Below the pieces are notes generated by a model, which ran no database searches, was not told the DNA's origin, and saw only the letters and a list, made by a program, of their open reading frames with translations. The translations under genes and the position numbers were made by a program. From Syntrophobacterales bacterium (GTDB taxonomy: Bacteria > Desulfobacterota > Syntrophorhabdia > Syntrophorhabdales > Syntrophorhabdaceae), in the NCBI GenBank assembly GCA_031274925.1, contig JAISPL010000002.1, forward strand, positions 1 to 35,336: 35,336 bases of DNA, read 5' to 3'. This document shows positions 10,342 to 18,793 of this stretch, piece by piece (positions within the stretch are counted from its first letter, which is position 1; every line of letters begins with the position of its first letter).

Positions 10342-10884
10342 TTACTCCTTCAGAATATTTTCCTTCAGTGCCTCGAGCTGCCTTTTCATGCTGCCATCTA
10401 TAATAGTGCCTTGCACATTAAGCTTGATTCCGCCAATAAGAGTTTTGTCTTCCATTACGGTGAGGATTACATCTTTTTTCATCCGCTCCTTGAGGACCGC
10501 TTCAATCTTCGCTTTCATAACATCGTCAAGAGGAAATGCAGACCACAGGATCCCCTTTACTCTGCCTTCTTTTTCGTCAACGAGATTGGTGTAAGCCTCT
10601 GCGAGGAGAGGCAGGTATCCCATCCTGTTTCTCTCCATAAGCATGGTAAGCATATTGCTGACAGGCATCGACAACGCGATCGCCCTTACTACGTCCCCGA
10701 GAAGTTCCTTCCTCTTCTTCATCTCAAGGATGGGGAGCATGAGCGCCTTTCCAAGCCGATCCTCTCTCTTGAACAATGTCACGAGCGAAGACAGCTCTCC
10801 CAGGTATTCCCCGTACTTACCATCTTTTTCCCCAACACTGAAAAGACCTTTTGCGTATTTCCTGGCGATTGACTGCTGTATCAA
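10342..10884 (-). CDS. atpH: ATP synthase delta subunit
   Basis: The peripheral-stalk cap that joins the b subunits to the top of F1 (OSCP equivalent), 180 residues. It shows the N-terminal helical bundle ([13 protein letters not shown]..) and the C-terminal segment with [23 protein letters not shown], which matches the family's GG..i.vgd.v.D.Sv...L..l pattern. Its start overlaps the end of atpF by 4 bases, indicating translational coupling. Confidence 0.95.
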   Translation of the reverse strand: MIQQSIARKYAKGLFSVGEKDGKYGEYLGELSSLVTLFKREDRLGKALMLPILEMKKRKELLGDVVRAIALSMPVSNMLTMLMERNRMGYLPLLAEAYTNLVDEKEGRVKGILWSAFPLDDVMKAKIEAVLKERMKKDVILTVMEDKTLIGGIKLNVQGTIIDGSMKRQLEALKENILKE

Positions 10885-11372
10885 TTTAAGCTCCTTAGCT
10901 TTTCTATGAACTCTTCAATTATTTTATCGTTATCAGTCGCACTGACCTTTTCCACTACAAGCCGTTCCGCCTTCTCAAGAGCAAGCTTCGCGATCTCTTC
11001 TTTGATCCGCCCGCTGATTTCCCTCTTTTCCTGTTCGTAGGTAAGCCGAGCCTGCTCTTCAATCTTAGCGGCAAAAGCGCGCGCTTCCTCTACGAGCTTC
11101 TCGCTTTCCTTCTTCGTCTCTTCCGTCACCTGCGCCTTGAAGGCCTCAATTTCCTTGTCAAGCTTTGCAAGTTTCGCGGCATACTCGCCTTTCAGGCTTT
11201 CAGCTTCGGCCAGAAGCTTATCCGCTTCGTCAATTCTCTCTTTCACCTTAGTGTGACGGCCTAATAGAAAATTCTGGAAGTGCTTTTTCCCAAACTTCAC
11301 AAGGATCCACAAAAGGATGAAAAAATTTGTAAACTTTAAAATCCACTTCCAAGATTCAGAGAGCTCTACCAT
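10881..11372 (-). CDS. atpF: ATP synthase F0 subunit b
   Basis: Peripheral-stalk subunit of 163 residues. A single N-terminal membrane segment (FTNFFILLWILVKFGKKHF, about residues 13-31) is followed by a long, highly charged coiled coil reaching the C-terminus, the normal b layout. It is directly adjacent to the b' gene upstream (TAA then ATG with no gap) and overlaps atpH by 4 bases. A GGAG ribosome-binding site lies within the end of the b' gene. Two non-identical b-type subunits form the stalk dimer, as in photosynthetic bacteria and many Desulfobacterota. Confidence 0.93.
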   Translation of the reverse strand: MVELSESWKWILKFTNFFILLWILVKFGKKHFQNFLLGRHTKVKERIDEADKLLAEAESLKGEYAAKLAKLDKEIEAFKAQVTEETKKESEKLVEEARAFAAKIEEQARLTYEQEKREISGRIKEEIAKLALEKAERLVVEKVSATDNDKIIEEFIEKLRSLN

Positions 11373-11798
11373 TTATAGACTCCTTCTCAATATCTTTTCC
11401 GCCGCCTCGCCCGCGAGCTTTTCCACATCAGCCATCAGGGCTTCGCGAACTTTCTTGCTCTCTCCTTCAATCTGGCTCTTCACCCGAGTAAGCTCATCCG
11501 AAAGGTCCTTCCTTGCCTTTTCAATTATTCCCGTAGAGACGCTGTGGGCCTGGGACATGGATGAGTCGCGGTATTCGAGGATGGGCCTCTTCTTTTCCTT
11601 CGCCTGCTCATCGTATGATTTTTCAAGACCTACAGTGTCCGTTTTTATGTTCTCAACTTTATCGAAAAGTGAACTGATGGTTTTCTGTCTTTTGTCGAGA
11701 ACGCGAAGAACGGGTTTAAAAAGAAAAAAGTTAAAAAGAATCATAAGGATGAGGATATTCAAGAATTGAATCAGGAGAGTTACGTCAAATTTCATCAT
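11373..11798 (-). CDS. atpF': ATP synthase F0 subunit b' (second b-type subunit)
   Basis: A 141-residue b-type stalk subunit. It has an N-terminal membrane helix (LLIQFLNILILMILFNFFLF) and the conserved KPVLRVLDKR after it, then a coiled coil with a shorter C-terminus than atpF. The ATG at 11798 is chosen because GAGG sits 8 bases upstream; a second ATG follows immediately and a GTG lies 3 codons upstream. It is the first ATP synthase gene of the cluster, 77 bases after parB, and precedes atpF as b' genes usually do. Confidence 0.9.
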   Translation of the reverse strand: MMKFDVTLLIQFLNILILMILFNFFLFKPVLRVLDKRQKTISSLFDKVENIKTDTVGLEKSYDEQAKEKKRPILEYRDSSMSQAHSVSTGIIEKARKDLSDELTRVKSQIEGESKKVREALMADVEKLAGEAAEKILRRSL

Positions 11799-11824
11799 AA
11801 TTCCCACCTCTTCCTATTGCTAAA

Positions 11825-11853
11825 AGAATAATTTCACAAGTTCAGTAAGTAAA
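11825..11853 (-). promoter_or_regulatory. Possible internal promoter for the atp genes
   Basis: In the 77-base gap between parB and atpF', the minus strand reads TTTACT (11853-11848), 17 bases, then TATTCT (11830-11825). Each hexamer matches 4 of 6 consensus bases. The gap is AT-rich. It would let the ATP synthase genes be transcribed separately from parAB, but the match is modest. Confidence 0.25.
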
Positions 11854-11884
11854 TATCACAAAAATTACTCTTTTGCAATTTATT

Positions 11885-12709
11885 TTATTCTTTAATATTT
11901 ACAATAGATTCCACAATTCGGTCCAAATCTTCCCCGGAATAGAACTCGATAATTATCTTTCCTTTCTGTTTTTTAAAGGTAATATCGACTTTGGTTCCGA
12001 GCGCTTCGGTAAGCGTATCTGCCGCATCTTCGAACCCGGATCTTTCCTGACGGTTCTTTTTTCTTGCGGCCCGCTCAAGGTCCCTGACTGAGGCGCCTTC
12101 ATTCAATACCTTGTCAACAAAGCGCTTCTGGTCTTTTTCATTCCGCAAAGCAAGAAGGGCCCTGCCGTGCCCCTGGGAAAGCTTTCCCTCGCTCATAAGC
12201 TTCCTTATCCACTCGGGAAGCTTGAGTATCCTCACGTAGTTGGTCACGGAACTCCTATCTACGCCGATCTTCTTCGCCAAGTCCTGATGGGTATAGCCGA
12301 ACTCGTCTATAAACCTCTGGTAGGTGGCCCCTATCTCGACGGCATTCAGGTCCTCCCTCTGGAGGTTCTCAATAAGGGCAATCTCCAGGGCTTCCTTATC
12401 ATCCACATCCTTTATTATGGCGCTTACTTCCGTAAGCCCCGCCATCACGGAGGCGCGAAACCTCCTCTCTCCGGCAATGATGTCGTATTTATTGCCGCCA
12501 TTCTTTTTCAGGATGAGCGGCTGGAGAAGCCCCTTTTCCCGAATCGAAGCCGCAAGCTCAAGAAGCGCCTCTTCTTTGATTGATTGCCTCGGCTGATCAG
12601 GATTCGGCACGATCTGGTCGACACGAATCAGTCTGATACCGCCGCGCTCCTCCACATCTTTCAATATAGCGGACAAGCCGCGTCCCAACGGGTCTTTTTT
12701 TGCTGCCAT
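11885..12709 (-). CDS. parB: Chromosome partitioning protein ParB
   Basis: A CTP-dependent DNA clamp that loads at parS near the origin and works with ParA in chromosome segregation. The 274-residue protein has an N-terminal motif (RGLSAILKD), the CTPase domain with IVPNPDQPRQSI and the GERRFRAS arginine-rich motif, the ENLQREDLNAVE segment, a helix-turn-helix (YTHQDLAKKIGVDRSSVTNYVRIL) and the C-terminal dimerisation region. Start and stop overlap with parA as TGATG, so the two are coupled. I found no full parS site in this window. Confidence 0.95.
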   Translation of the reverse strand: MAAKKDPLGRGLSAILKDVEERGGIRLIRVDQIVPNPDQPRQSIKEEALLELAASIREKGLLQPLILKKNGGNKYDIIAGERRFRASVMAGLTEVSAIIKDVDDKEALEIALIENLQREDLNAVEIGATYQRFIDEFGYTHQDLAKKIGVDRSSVTNYVRILKLPEWIRKLMSEGKLSQGHGRALLALRNEKDQKRFVDKVLNEGASVRDLERAARKKNRQERSGFEDAADTLTEALGTKVDITFKKQKGKIIIEFYSGEDLDRIVESIVNIKE

Positions 12710-13464
12710 CAGGCTCCCCCTAATATCTCTGATGCAAGCTCCAGATAGCTTTCCGCGCCCTTTGACGTTATGTCATAAAGCAGCGCCGGCTTCCCGTAGC
12801 TTGGGCATTCGCTAAGCTTCACGTTTCTCGGGATCACGGTCTTGAAAACGCCGTCGTTGAAGCATTTGTTTACCTCTTCCAGGACTCTGAACGAGAGGTT
12901 ATTGCGCTTGTCAAACATGGTAAGCAGTATACCCATGATGCCGAGGCTGGGATTCAGCCTCTTCTTGATTATTGATATGGTCCTCTGGAGGCCGGCAAGG
13001 CCTTCGAGAGCAAAATATTCGCACTGAAGGGGTATGATTACAGAATCTGACGCGGCGAGCGCGTTTATGGTGAGAAGCCCAAGCGAAGGCGGACAGTCGA
13101 TAAATATGTAGGAGTAGGTGTCTCTCACATCCTTCAGGGCATCCCTTAGCACAAATTCCCTCTCCTCCATGTCAAGCATCTCCACTTCGGCCCCTATGAG
13201 GTCCGGGTGGGCGGGGGCGATGTCCAGGAATGGCACTCCGGTCTTTCGTATAATCTCTTTCATCGGCTTATCGCCGATCATGACATGGTATATATAGGCA
13301 TAAAGGCCGTTATAGTTGATACCATAGCCCGAGGTGGTGTTGCACTGGGGGTCAAGGTCTATAACGAGGGTTTTCTTCTCCGCAACGGCGATGGATGCAG
13401 CAAGATTTACCGCAGTAGTCGTCTTACCGACGCCCCCCTTTTGGTTTGCTACGGATATAATCAT
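12709..13464 (-). CDS. parA: Chromosome partitioning ATPase ParA (Soj)
   Basis: A ParA-family Walker ATPase of 251 residues from the ATG at 13464, which gives the standard N-terminus MIISVANQKGGVGKTT. It carries the deviant Walker A KGGVGKTT, VIDLDPQCNTTSGYG, Walker B YIFIDCPPSLGLLTINAL and IPLQCEYFALEGL. A GTG at 13485 would add 7 residues but has no better ribosome-binding site; neither start has a clear one. It heads the run parA-parB-atpF'..atpC, an order seen in Geobacter-like genomes, where parAB and the F1/stalk genes lie together. Confidence 0.95.
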   Translation of the reverse strand: MIISVANQKGGVGKTTTAVNLAASIAVAEKKTLVIDLDPQCNTTSGYGINYNGLYAYIYHVMIGDKPMKEIIRKTGVPFLDIAPAHPDLIGAEVEMLDMEEREFVLRDALKDVRDTYSYIFIDCPPSLGLLTINALAASDSVIIPLQCEYFALEGLAGLQRTISIIKKRLNPSLGIMGILLTMFDKRNNLSFRVLEEVNKCFNDGVFKTVIPRNVKLSECPSYGKPALLYDITSKGAESYLELASEILGGA

Positions 13465-13485
13465 AGATAACGAGTAGATTACCAC

Positions 13486-13945
13486 ATAAAGAAGTCAAGT
13501 TGTGAAATATTATGTGTTTGTATGTCCTGACCCGATGTGCCGGCCTGATGTGCCGGCCTGACGTCCGGCGGCTTGTCCCGCGGCTTATTTATCGCAGTCC
13601 TGCCGCCCGCCGTAACAATCGTGTCGTCTTTCGGCTTGTCCCGCGGCTTATTTACCGCAGGACTTCTTGCAGTGGAGGCAGACGCTCCCGATTGATTGTC
13701 CATGGAGGCGCATGCTCCCGACTACTACAACATCGGCTTCGCATGCCGCGTCGCCATGGTGGAGATAAACGCTCCCGATTGCCCATGGAGGCTGTTTTTG
13801 TTAAATCCTTGCCTTATTTAAGATCCTGACCTTTCGCTCATTCAGTTGATTATAATTTCAGTAACGGACACTTCGGCGGCGTACATTTCATATATCACGC
13901 ACGATGGCGGCTCCGGCAAGGCCAACAGGGACGCATCGTTAACCA
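13486..13945. repeat. GC-rich intergenic region with two families of short direct repeats
   Basis: Between parA and hsdR there is no convincing gene, but there are clear repeats. Family A is a 29-bp unit starting CGGCTTGTCCCGCGGCTTAT, at 13569-13597 and 13632-13660 (one mismatch). Family B is about 22 bp, TGGAGGC....GCTCCCGATTG, at 13673-13694, 13703-13723 and 13760-13781, with CATGGAGGC again at 13784-13792. GATGTGCCGGCCT also occurs twice at 13534-13559. On the minus strand family A would encode NKPRDKP twice in a 74-codon frame (13479-13703), but its low complexity and lack of a clear start make this more likely repeat DNA. Confidence 0.6.
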
Positions 13946-16900
13946 TCACACTAACCCCAAATACTTCTCAAAAAACTCCATCAGTTTATCAATAATGCCC
14001 TGCTTCTTCTCGGCGCGGTTTCCGGCGCCACCACCAAAACGGGAAACGGGTGGTAGAATTTTATCCACATCCGTGCCTGTAGTTTTCATTGCTCCGTCAC
14101 GGAAAGCATTATCTATAAACCGGTGTGTTTCCTCGGGCTTTAGCTTCTCAGATTCAATCAGAGCAGACAGATCGGTTTCCTTTTGCTCGTGTACAAACCG
14201 CTGCCAGTCATCGTCCACCTTGGTAGAAGTGTTGACTCGTGCGATAAAGCCCTCAATGAGTTTTTTCTTGCTCCGCAGTTCAAGGCTGGAACTGACAGCT
14301 TTATTAATTGCCACCAGGATACTCTTATCCGTACAATTGGACTCATGATACTTCGCTACCAGCATGAGGATATAGTCAATGTTGATCTCGATCTGTTTTA
14401 TAAGTTCTATCTCGAATTCGATATCGTCGTTGATATTTTCTTTATCGGCGTCTTTGCTCTTGGTAAACGATTGATATAAATCGAGATATATACTCCGGTA
14501 ATCTTGAAAATCCCGTTCGGACAAGATTTCGTTTCCTGCGAACTCATCAAAAGCGGTCAGGATATTTTTCAGCCGCAGGATTGTACCAAGCAGACGGATA
14601 AAGTCCTTTTGCGCCATCTCCCCAATAATAGCGATGCCCAGGGGATATGTCGCAACAAGCATCTCCATAAGCTCTGTATATCCGGCTTGGCGCTTTCCGT
14701 TTTCTTCGTATCCGTTGTAATAATCACCATAGGCTTTGAGCAGGACAATGCCGCCCGCCTCCTTGTCTCCAAACAAGGCGATTGCCTCATCGGTCGCTTT
14801 TTTTAAGTCACGGAAACAGATGATGTTTCCAAAAGCCTTCACGCTGTTGAGTATCCGGTTGGTGCGCGAAAATGCCTGAATCAATCCGTGCTGTTTCAGG
14901 TTTTTATCAACCCACAAAGTGTTGAGGGTGGTGGCGTCAAAACCTGTCAGGAACATATTGACCACAATCAGTAAATCAACCTCGCGGTTTTTCACTCTCA
15001 GGGAAAGGTCTTTATAATAGTTCGGGAACTTGTCCGCCGACGTGTCGTAATTTGCGTTAAACATGGCGTTGTAGTCGGCTATCGCGCTGTCGAGGAAATC
15101 GCGGGAGGTCTTGTCTAACTTATCGTTCTCAAAGCCCTCATCGGGGAGCGCGTCTTCCGGGTCATCCTCGTTGGCGCTGAAACTGAATATGGTAGCGATA
15201 CGCAAAGCAGAGCCGCGCTCAGCCAGTTGCCGCTTGAATTCATCGTAATACTTCATTGCCATCGGGATGGACGCTACAGCGAAGATGGAATTGAAACCCG
15301 CTACACGCTGCTTATTGAGAGTATAGAACGCGCTGCGCATTGTCTTTTGGTCGAAGTGGTCGAGGGTATATTTGACAATTTCTTGTACCCGCTTAGGATC
15401 GGACATGACTTTTCCCGAGTCGATGGCACGAACTTGCGCGTCCTGCACATCGCTCGCCATTTTTACCGTATTCGCATAGTCGATGCGAAACGGCAGCACA
15501 TTTTCATCTTTAATGGCGTCCACAATTGTATAGGTGTGCAGCTTTTCGCCGAACGTCTGCCCTGTGGTGTGCAGGAACGTACTGCCGCCATGCCCGGCAT
15601 TGTCTGCAAAGATGGGCGTTCCCGTGAAACCGAATATATGATAGCGCCTGAACGCTTTTATGATCGCCTGATGCATTTCTCCGAACTGGGAGCGATGACA
15701 CTCGTCAAAAATCAAAACAACATGCTGATCGAATACCGGATGCTTTTTGTTTCTGCCGATGAATACCCCCAGCTTCTGAATCGTGGTAATGATGATTCGC
15801 GCATTCGGATTTTCCAACTGACCTTTCAGCACAGCCGTGGATATATTGGAGTTTGCCGCGCCCCTTTTAAAGCGATCGTATTCTTTCATGGTCTGATAGT
15901 CCAAGTCTTTGCGGTCGACTACAAACAGAACCTTCTCGATGGTCGGTAACGCGGTGGCAAGCTGCGCCGTTTTGAAACTGGTAAGCGTTTTGCCGGAGCC
16001 GGTAGTATGCCAGATATACCCGCCGTCTTTATCCGTACCGTATTGTTTGTAATTCGTTGCAATTGCGATGCGCTTCAAAATCAGTTCGGTCGCCGCGATT
16101 TGATACGGGCGCATGACGAGCAGCAGATCTTCAGAGGTGAACACGCAATAGCGGGTGAGGATATTCAAAATTGTATGTTTGGCAAAAAAGGTCTTGGTGA
16201 AATCGGTCAGATCGCCAATGGCTCTATTGGTCGCGTCCGCCCAATAGCTTGTGAATTTAAAGCTGTTGCTGGTTTTCTTGCTTTTCCGGCTCCCGCCCTC
16301 GCTTGATTCTTTTATATGGGCGTTGCGAGTGGTGTTGGAATAATATTTCGTGTTCGTGCCGTTGGAAATAACGAAAATCTGAATATACTCATAAAGACCG
16401 CTTGCCGCCCAAAAACTGTCGCGCTGATAACGTTTTATTTGATTGAACGCTTCGCGGATCGCCACGCCACGCCGCTTCAATTCGATGTGAACGAGAGGCA
16501 GGCCGTTGACAAGGATAGAAACATCATAGCGTGTTTCATGCGTCCCGCCGGATTCTTTGTATTGGTTTATCACCTGCAAGCGGTTATTGTGGATATTCTT
16601 TTTATCAAGCAGATACACGTTTTTTGTGCTTCCGTCGTCACGCCTCAAAATCTGAATGTGGTCGTCCTGTATCCTGCGGGTTTTCTCAACAATGCCCTCG
16701 TTGGCATTTGCAATGCACCTGTCAAAAAATTGTGTCCATTCTGAATCAGAAAACACAATCCTGTTAAGTATTTCAAGCTGCCGCCGCAGGTTGTTAATCA
16801 GCGCGGCTTCGCTATGTATGGCAATAAACTCATAACCCTGACCGGAGAGCAGTTGTATAAACTCACATTCCAAGTCGGCTTCGCTCTGATATTCAGCCGC

Positions 16901-16975
16901 TGTTCTGTAAGGCGGGAAGTATTCCGCAACAACGGTACTTTCGTCGGTGCTCACAACGATATTATAGGTATTCAT
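13946..16975 (-). CDS. hsdR: Type I restriction enzyme R subunit HsdR
   Basis: The motor-nuclease subunit of a type I restriction-modification complex, 1009 residues, a normal length. The N-terminal nuclease domain shows the PD-(D/E)xK-like pattern YDVSILVNGLPLVHIELKRRG. The SF2 translocase has motif I HTTGSGKTLTSF (about residues 320-330), motif II LIFDECHRSQFG (about 422-433), motif III FGFTGTPIF and the C-terminal motor motifs (MFLTGFDATTLNTLWVDKNL, QAFSRTNRI). The ATG at 16975 follows AGAAAGGACGG. It is the last gene of the minus-strand hsdM-hsdS-GIY-YIG-hsdR operon. I see no truncation or frameshift, so restriction activity is plausible. Confidence 0.96.
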   Translation of the reverse strand: MNTYNIVVSTDESTVVAEYFPPYRTAAEYQSEADLECEFIQLLSGQGYEFIAIHSEAALINNLRRQLEILNRIVFSDSEWTQFFDRCIANANEGIVEKTRRIQDDHIQILRRDDGSTKNVYLLDKKNIHNNRLQVINQYKESGGTHETRYDVSILVNGLPLVHIELKRRGVAIREAFNQIKRYQRDSFWAASGLYEYIQIFVISNGTNTKYYSNTTRNAHIKESSEGGSRKSKKTSNSFKFTSYWADATNRAIGDLTDFTKTFFAKHTILNILTRYCVFTSEDLLLVMRPYQIAATELILKRIAIATNYKQYGTDKDGGYIWHTTGSGKTLTSFKTAQLATALPTIEKVLFVVDRKDLDYQTMKEYDRFKRGAANSNISTAVLKGQLENPNARIIITTIQKLGVFIGRNKKHPVFDQHVVLIFDECHRSQFGEMHQAIIKAFRRYHIFGFTGTPIFADNAGHGGSTFLHTTGQTFGEKLHTYTIVDAIKDENVLPFRIDYANTVKMASDVQDAQVRAIDSGKVMSDPKRVQEIVKYTLDHFDQKTMRSAFYTLNKQRVAGFNSIFAVASIPMAMKYYDEFKRQLAERGSALRIATIFSFSANEDDPEDALPDEGFENDKLDKTSRDFLDSAIADYNAMFNANYDTSADKFPNYYKDLSLRVKNREVDLLIVVNMFLTGFDATTLNTLWVDKNLKQHGLIQAFSRTNRILNSVKAFGNIICFRDLKKATDEAIALFGDKEAGGIVLLKAYGDYYNGYEENGKRQAGYTELMEMLVATYPLGIAIIGEMAQKDFIRLLGTILRLKNILTAFDEFAGNEILSERDFQDYRSIYLDLYQSFTKSKDADKENINDDIEFEIELIKQIEINIDYILMLVAKYHESNCTDKSILVAINKAVSSSLELRSKKKLIEGFIARVNTSTKVDDDWQRFVHEQKETDLSALIESEKLKPEETHRFIDNAFRDGAMKTTGTDVDKILPPVSRFGGGAGNRAEKKQGIIDKLMEFFEKYLGLV

Positions 16976-17003
16976 ACAACCGTCCTTTCTAATGAGGCGT
17001 GGA

Positions 17004-17663
17004 TTACCGCCCTAACCGTTTTCTCATATCAGTCAGTGTTTCCCCCTTGTATTTGAACCATAGACCGCCCTGATATGCGCCGCTCTGATTAGCGGTTCCC
17101 AACTTTTCGTTGATATATCTGGCAGCCGCAGATAAGGACAATTCAAGGTCATCGACTCTTACTGTACTGCCCTTATCAACCACTTTAGCGGTAATGCTAC
17201 TATCAGAGTAAAACGCGAGTTTTTCTCCGACAGGTATTCCAAGCATTTCAAAAGTAAGCCTCGCTGAACGCTCTAAGTGGGGTTGAGATTTACCGTTATT
17301 CTGCACATTTATTTCATCCAGCAAATCTTCGTCAAATATTTCTACTTCTGCGTCATCGTATTGTTCCGAACACAGCACAAGTATGTCATACGCTTTTCGC
17401 GGAGTAATATTGAAGAACTCCCGACCTTTTCTAATCCTTATATCAGGCGCTACCATGTCAATCATCTTATGAATAAAACGCTCTGCCGCATTGTATTTTG
17501 CTGTTTTAAGCGTAGCGCATATACTGAATGGAAGTGGGACAGCCGTATTGTCAAGCTCCTTACTGCGGACGTTAACGGGTCGTGAGCTTTTTCCAATTTT
17601 CACCCAATCGTCCACAAAACTTGGGTTGGTCAAAATATAAACATATCCTTGATTATCGCTCAT
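17004..17663 (-). CDS. GIY-YIG (T5orf172-like) protein embedded in the hsd operon
   Basis: A 219-residue protein. The N-terminal segment GYVYILTNPSFVDDWVKIGKSSRPVNVRSKEL has the GIY-YIG arrangement (here YVYIL...KIG) plus the downstream Arg-containing helix. A helix with a Glu (AAERFIHKMI) and the REFFNI strand complete a T5orf172-type nuclease fold in about 100 residues. The remainder, about residues 140-215, resembles a small DUF4357-like module (ARLTFEMLGIPVGEKLAFYSD...GAYQGGLWFKYKGETL) found in restriction-linked proteins. Its start overlaps the hsdS stop as TAATG, and hsdR begins 28 bases after it, so it belongs to the R-M transcript. Nuclease activity and role are not established here. 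Confidence 0.72.
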   Translation of the reverse strand: MSDNQGYVYILTNPSFVDDWVKIGKSSRPVNVRSKELDNTAVPLPFSICATLKTAKYNAAERFIHKMIDMVAPDIRIRKGREFFNITPRKAYDILVLCSEQYDDAEVEIFDEDLLDEINVQNNGKSQPHLERSARLTFEMLGIPVGEKLAFYSDSSITAKVVDKGSTVRVDDLELSLSAAARYINEKLGTANQSGAYQGGLWFKYKGETLTDMRKRLGR

Positions 17664-18793
17664 TACACAGCCTCCTTAAAGGTCAGCAGTTTATCGCGGT
17701 AGTATTCATATTGCTTTTGCCGCGCTACGATTTCGGCGGGGAGGCCGCTTGTGATGTCGGTAGTCAACGAGTGAAAACGATTAAGGATTGTTACAATACA
17801 CTCCTGTATAATCGTCGAGGGAAACGGAATGATAAAATCCTTTATTTGCCCCGCTGTAATAAGTGGTTGTCCACCGCCTTTGGCGAATCTGTTTATCTCA
17901 AAATTTATCAAGTAGAAATAAACATATTGCAAATTCACACCTTGCTCTACATCGACTATCAAAGTATTATCTGACACATCATAATTACCGACTGCTTTGT
18001 GAACGAATCCGCAGTTGGCTCCAACTCTTGCTACAAGTATTTTTTCTCCATTGTAAACGGGACTATCAGTATATCCAATTATCCCGGTAGAACCATACAC
18101 GGGGAAATCGCCTGTTTGCTGTTTATCAATGTTTCTACCGGATGTAATCCTAGATATATCACCCAGCTTTTGCATTATAACTTCGGGCCAAGTTGGCCCG
18201 AAGTTATGTGTCAAGAGTCGGTTTCTGTAAAAGTCATATTGCTTTTTTCTCGCTGTAAGCTCCGCTGTAAGCTCCGCTGTAAGCTCCGTGAAATTGTCCA
18301 GAATACGGACAATTTCACGTTGTACGGGTAGCGGAGGAATGGGGATAAGATAGCGCATATTTGCGTCCTTACTTCCTCGCGGCATTTTTCCGCCTTTTGA
18401 GTGTTGTGTGGCATAGGCGAAAAAGCGGTCAGATGAAAGCACATAATATAGATAATCAGCTAAAATGTCCTCTTCAGTAATGTGTACTACAAGCACATCG
18501 CCGTTTGTGCCGCCTACATGGTCAGAAAGCCATATCTTTTTCAGATACGGTCTGATATTTCCAATTAACACATCGCCTTGCTCATATCCAGTCAGCATAC
18601 CCGATTCGGGTACATAACCCGATAAATCCTTGCCGCCCTTATCGGGTAAGAGATTATCAACACCGACATAATTATCCGCGCTCACCATTTGAGCAGAAAT
18701 CCTTGTAGTTGAGTATTGTGCCAGTTCGCTCAACGGCTTATGCACAACTCCGTTAGGACAGAGTTCAGAGATCAGGCGGTCAAGATTCGGCAT
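17663..18793 (-). CDS. hsdS: Type I restriction-modification specificity subunit HsdS
   Basis: Determines the two-part DNA target of the HsdM/HsdR complex. The 376 residues contain two target-recognition domains: TRD1 at about residues 1-165 (ending PPLPVQREIVRILDNFTEL) and TRD2 at about 200-330 (QKLGDISRITSGRNI...GANCGFV). Each is followed by a conserved helix (RKKQYDFYRNRLL and RQKQYEYYRDKLL). The first helix carries three exact ELTA repeats (TELTAELTAELTA), encoded by a 12-bp tandem repeat at 18251-18286. TAEL repeats at this place in type IC enzymes such as EcoR124I set the spacer between half-sites. Start and stop overlap with hsdM (TAATG) and with the GIY-YIG gene (TAATG). Confidence 0.93.
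   Translation of the reverse strand: MPNLDRLISELCPNGVVHKPLSELAQYSTTRISAQMVSADNYVGVDNLLPDKGGKDLSGYVPESGMLTGYEQGDVLIGNIRPYLKKIWLSDHVGGTNGDVLVVHITEEDILADYLYYVLSSDRFFAYATQHSKGGKMPRGSKDANMRYLIPIPPLPVQREIVRILDNFTELTAELTAELTARKKQYDFYRNRLLTHNFGPTWPEVIMQKLGDISRITSGRNIDKQQTGDFPVYGSTGIIGYTDSPVYNGEKILVARVGANCGFVHKAVGNYDVSDNTLIVDVEQGVNLQYVYFYLINFEINRFAKGGGQPLITAGQIKDFIIPFPSTIIQECIVTILNRFHSLTTDITSGLPAEIVARQKQYEYYRDKLLTFKEAV
18251..18286 (-). repeat. Three perfect 12-bp tandem repeats in hsdS (ELTA repeats)
   Basis: CGCTGTAAGCTC (plus strand) occurs three times head to tail at 18251-18262, 18263-18274 and 18275-18286. The unit is a multiple of 3, so a change in copy number keeps the frame and only lengthens or shortens the helix between the two recognition domains by four residues. 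Confidence 0.95.

Noticed and set aside
15227-15949. A 240-codon plus-strand open frame within hsdR
   Set aside because: It lies antisense to the conserved helicase motifs of HsdR and shows no family features.
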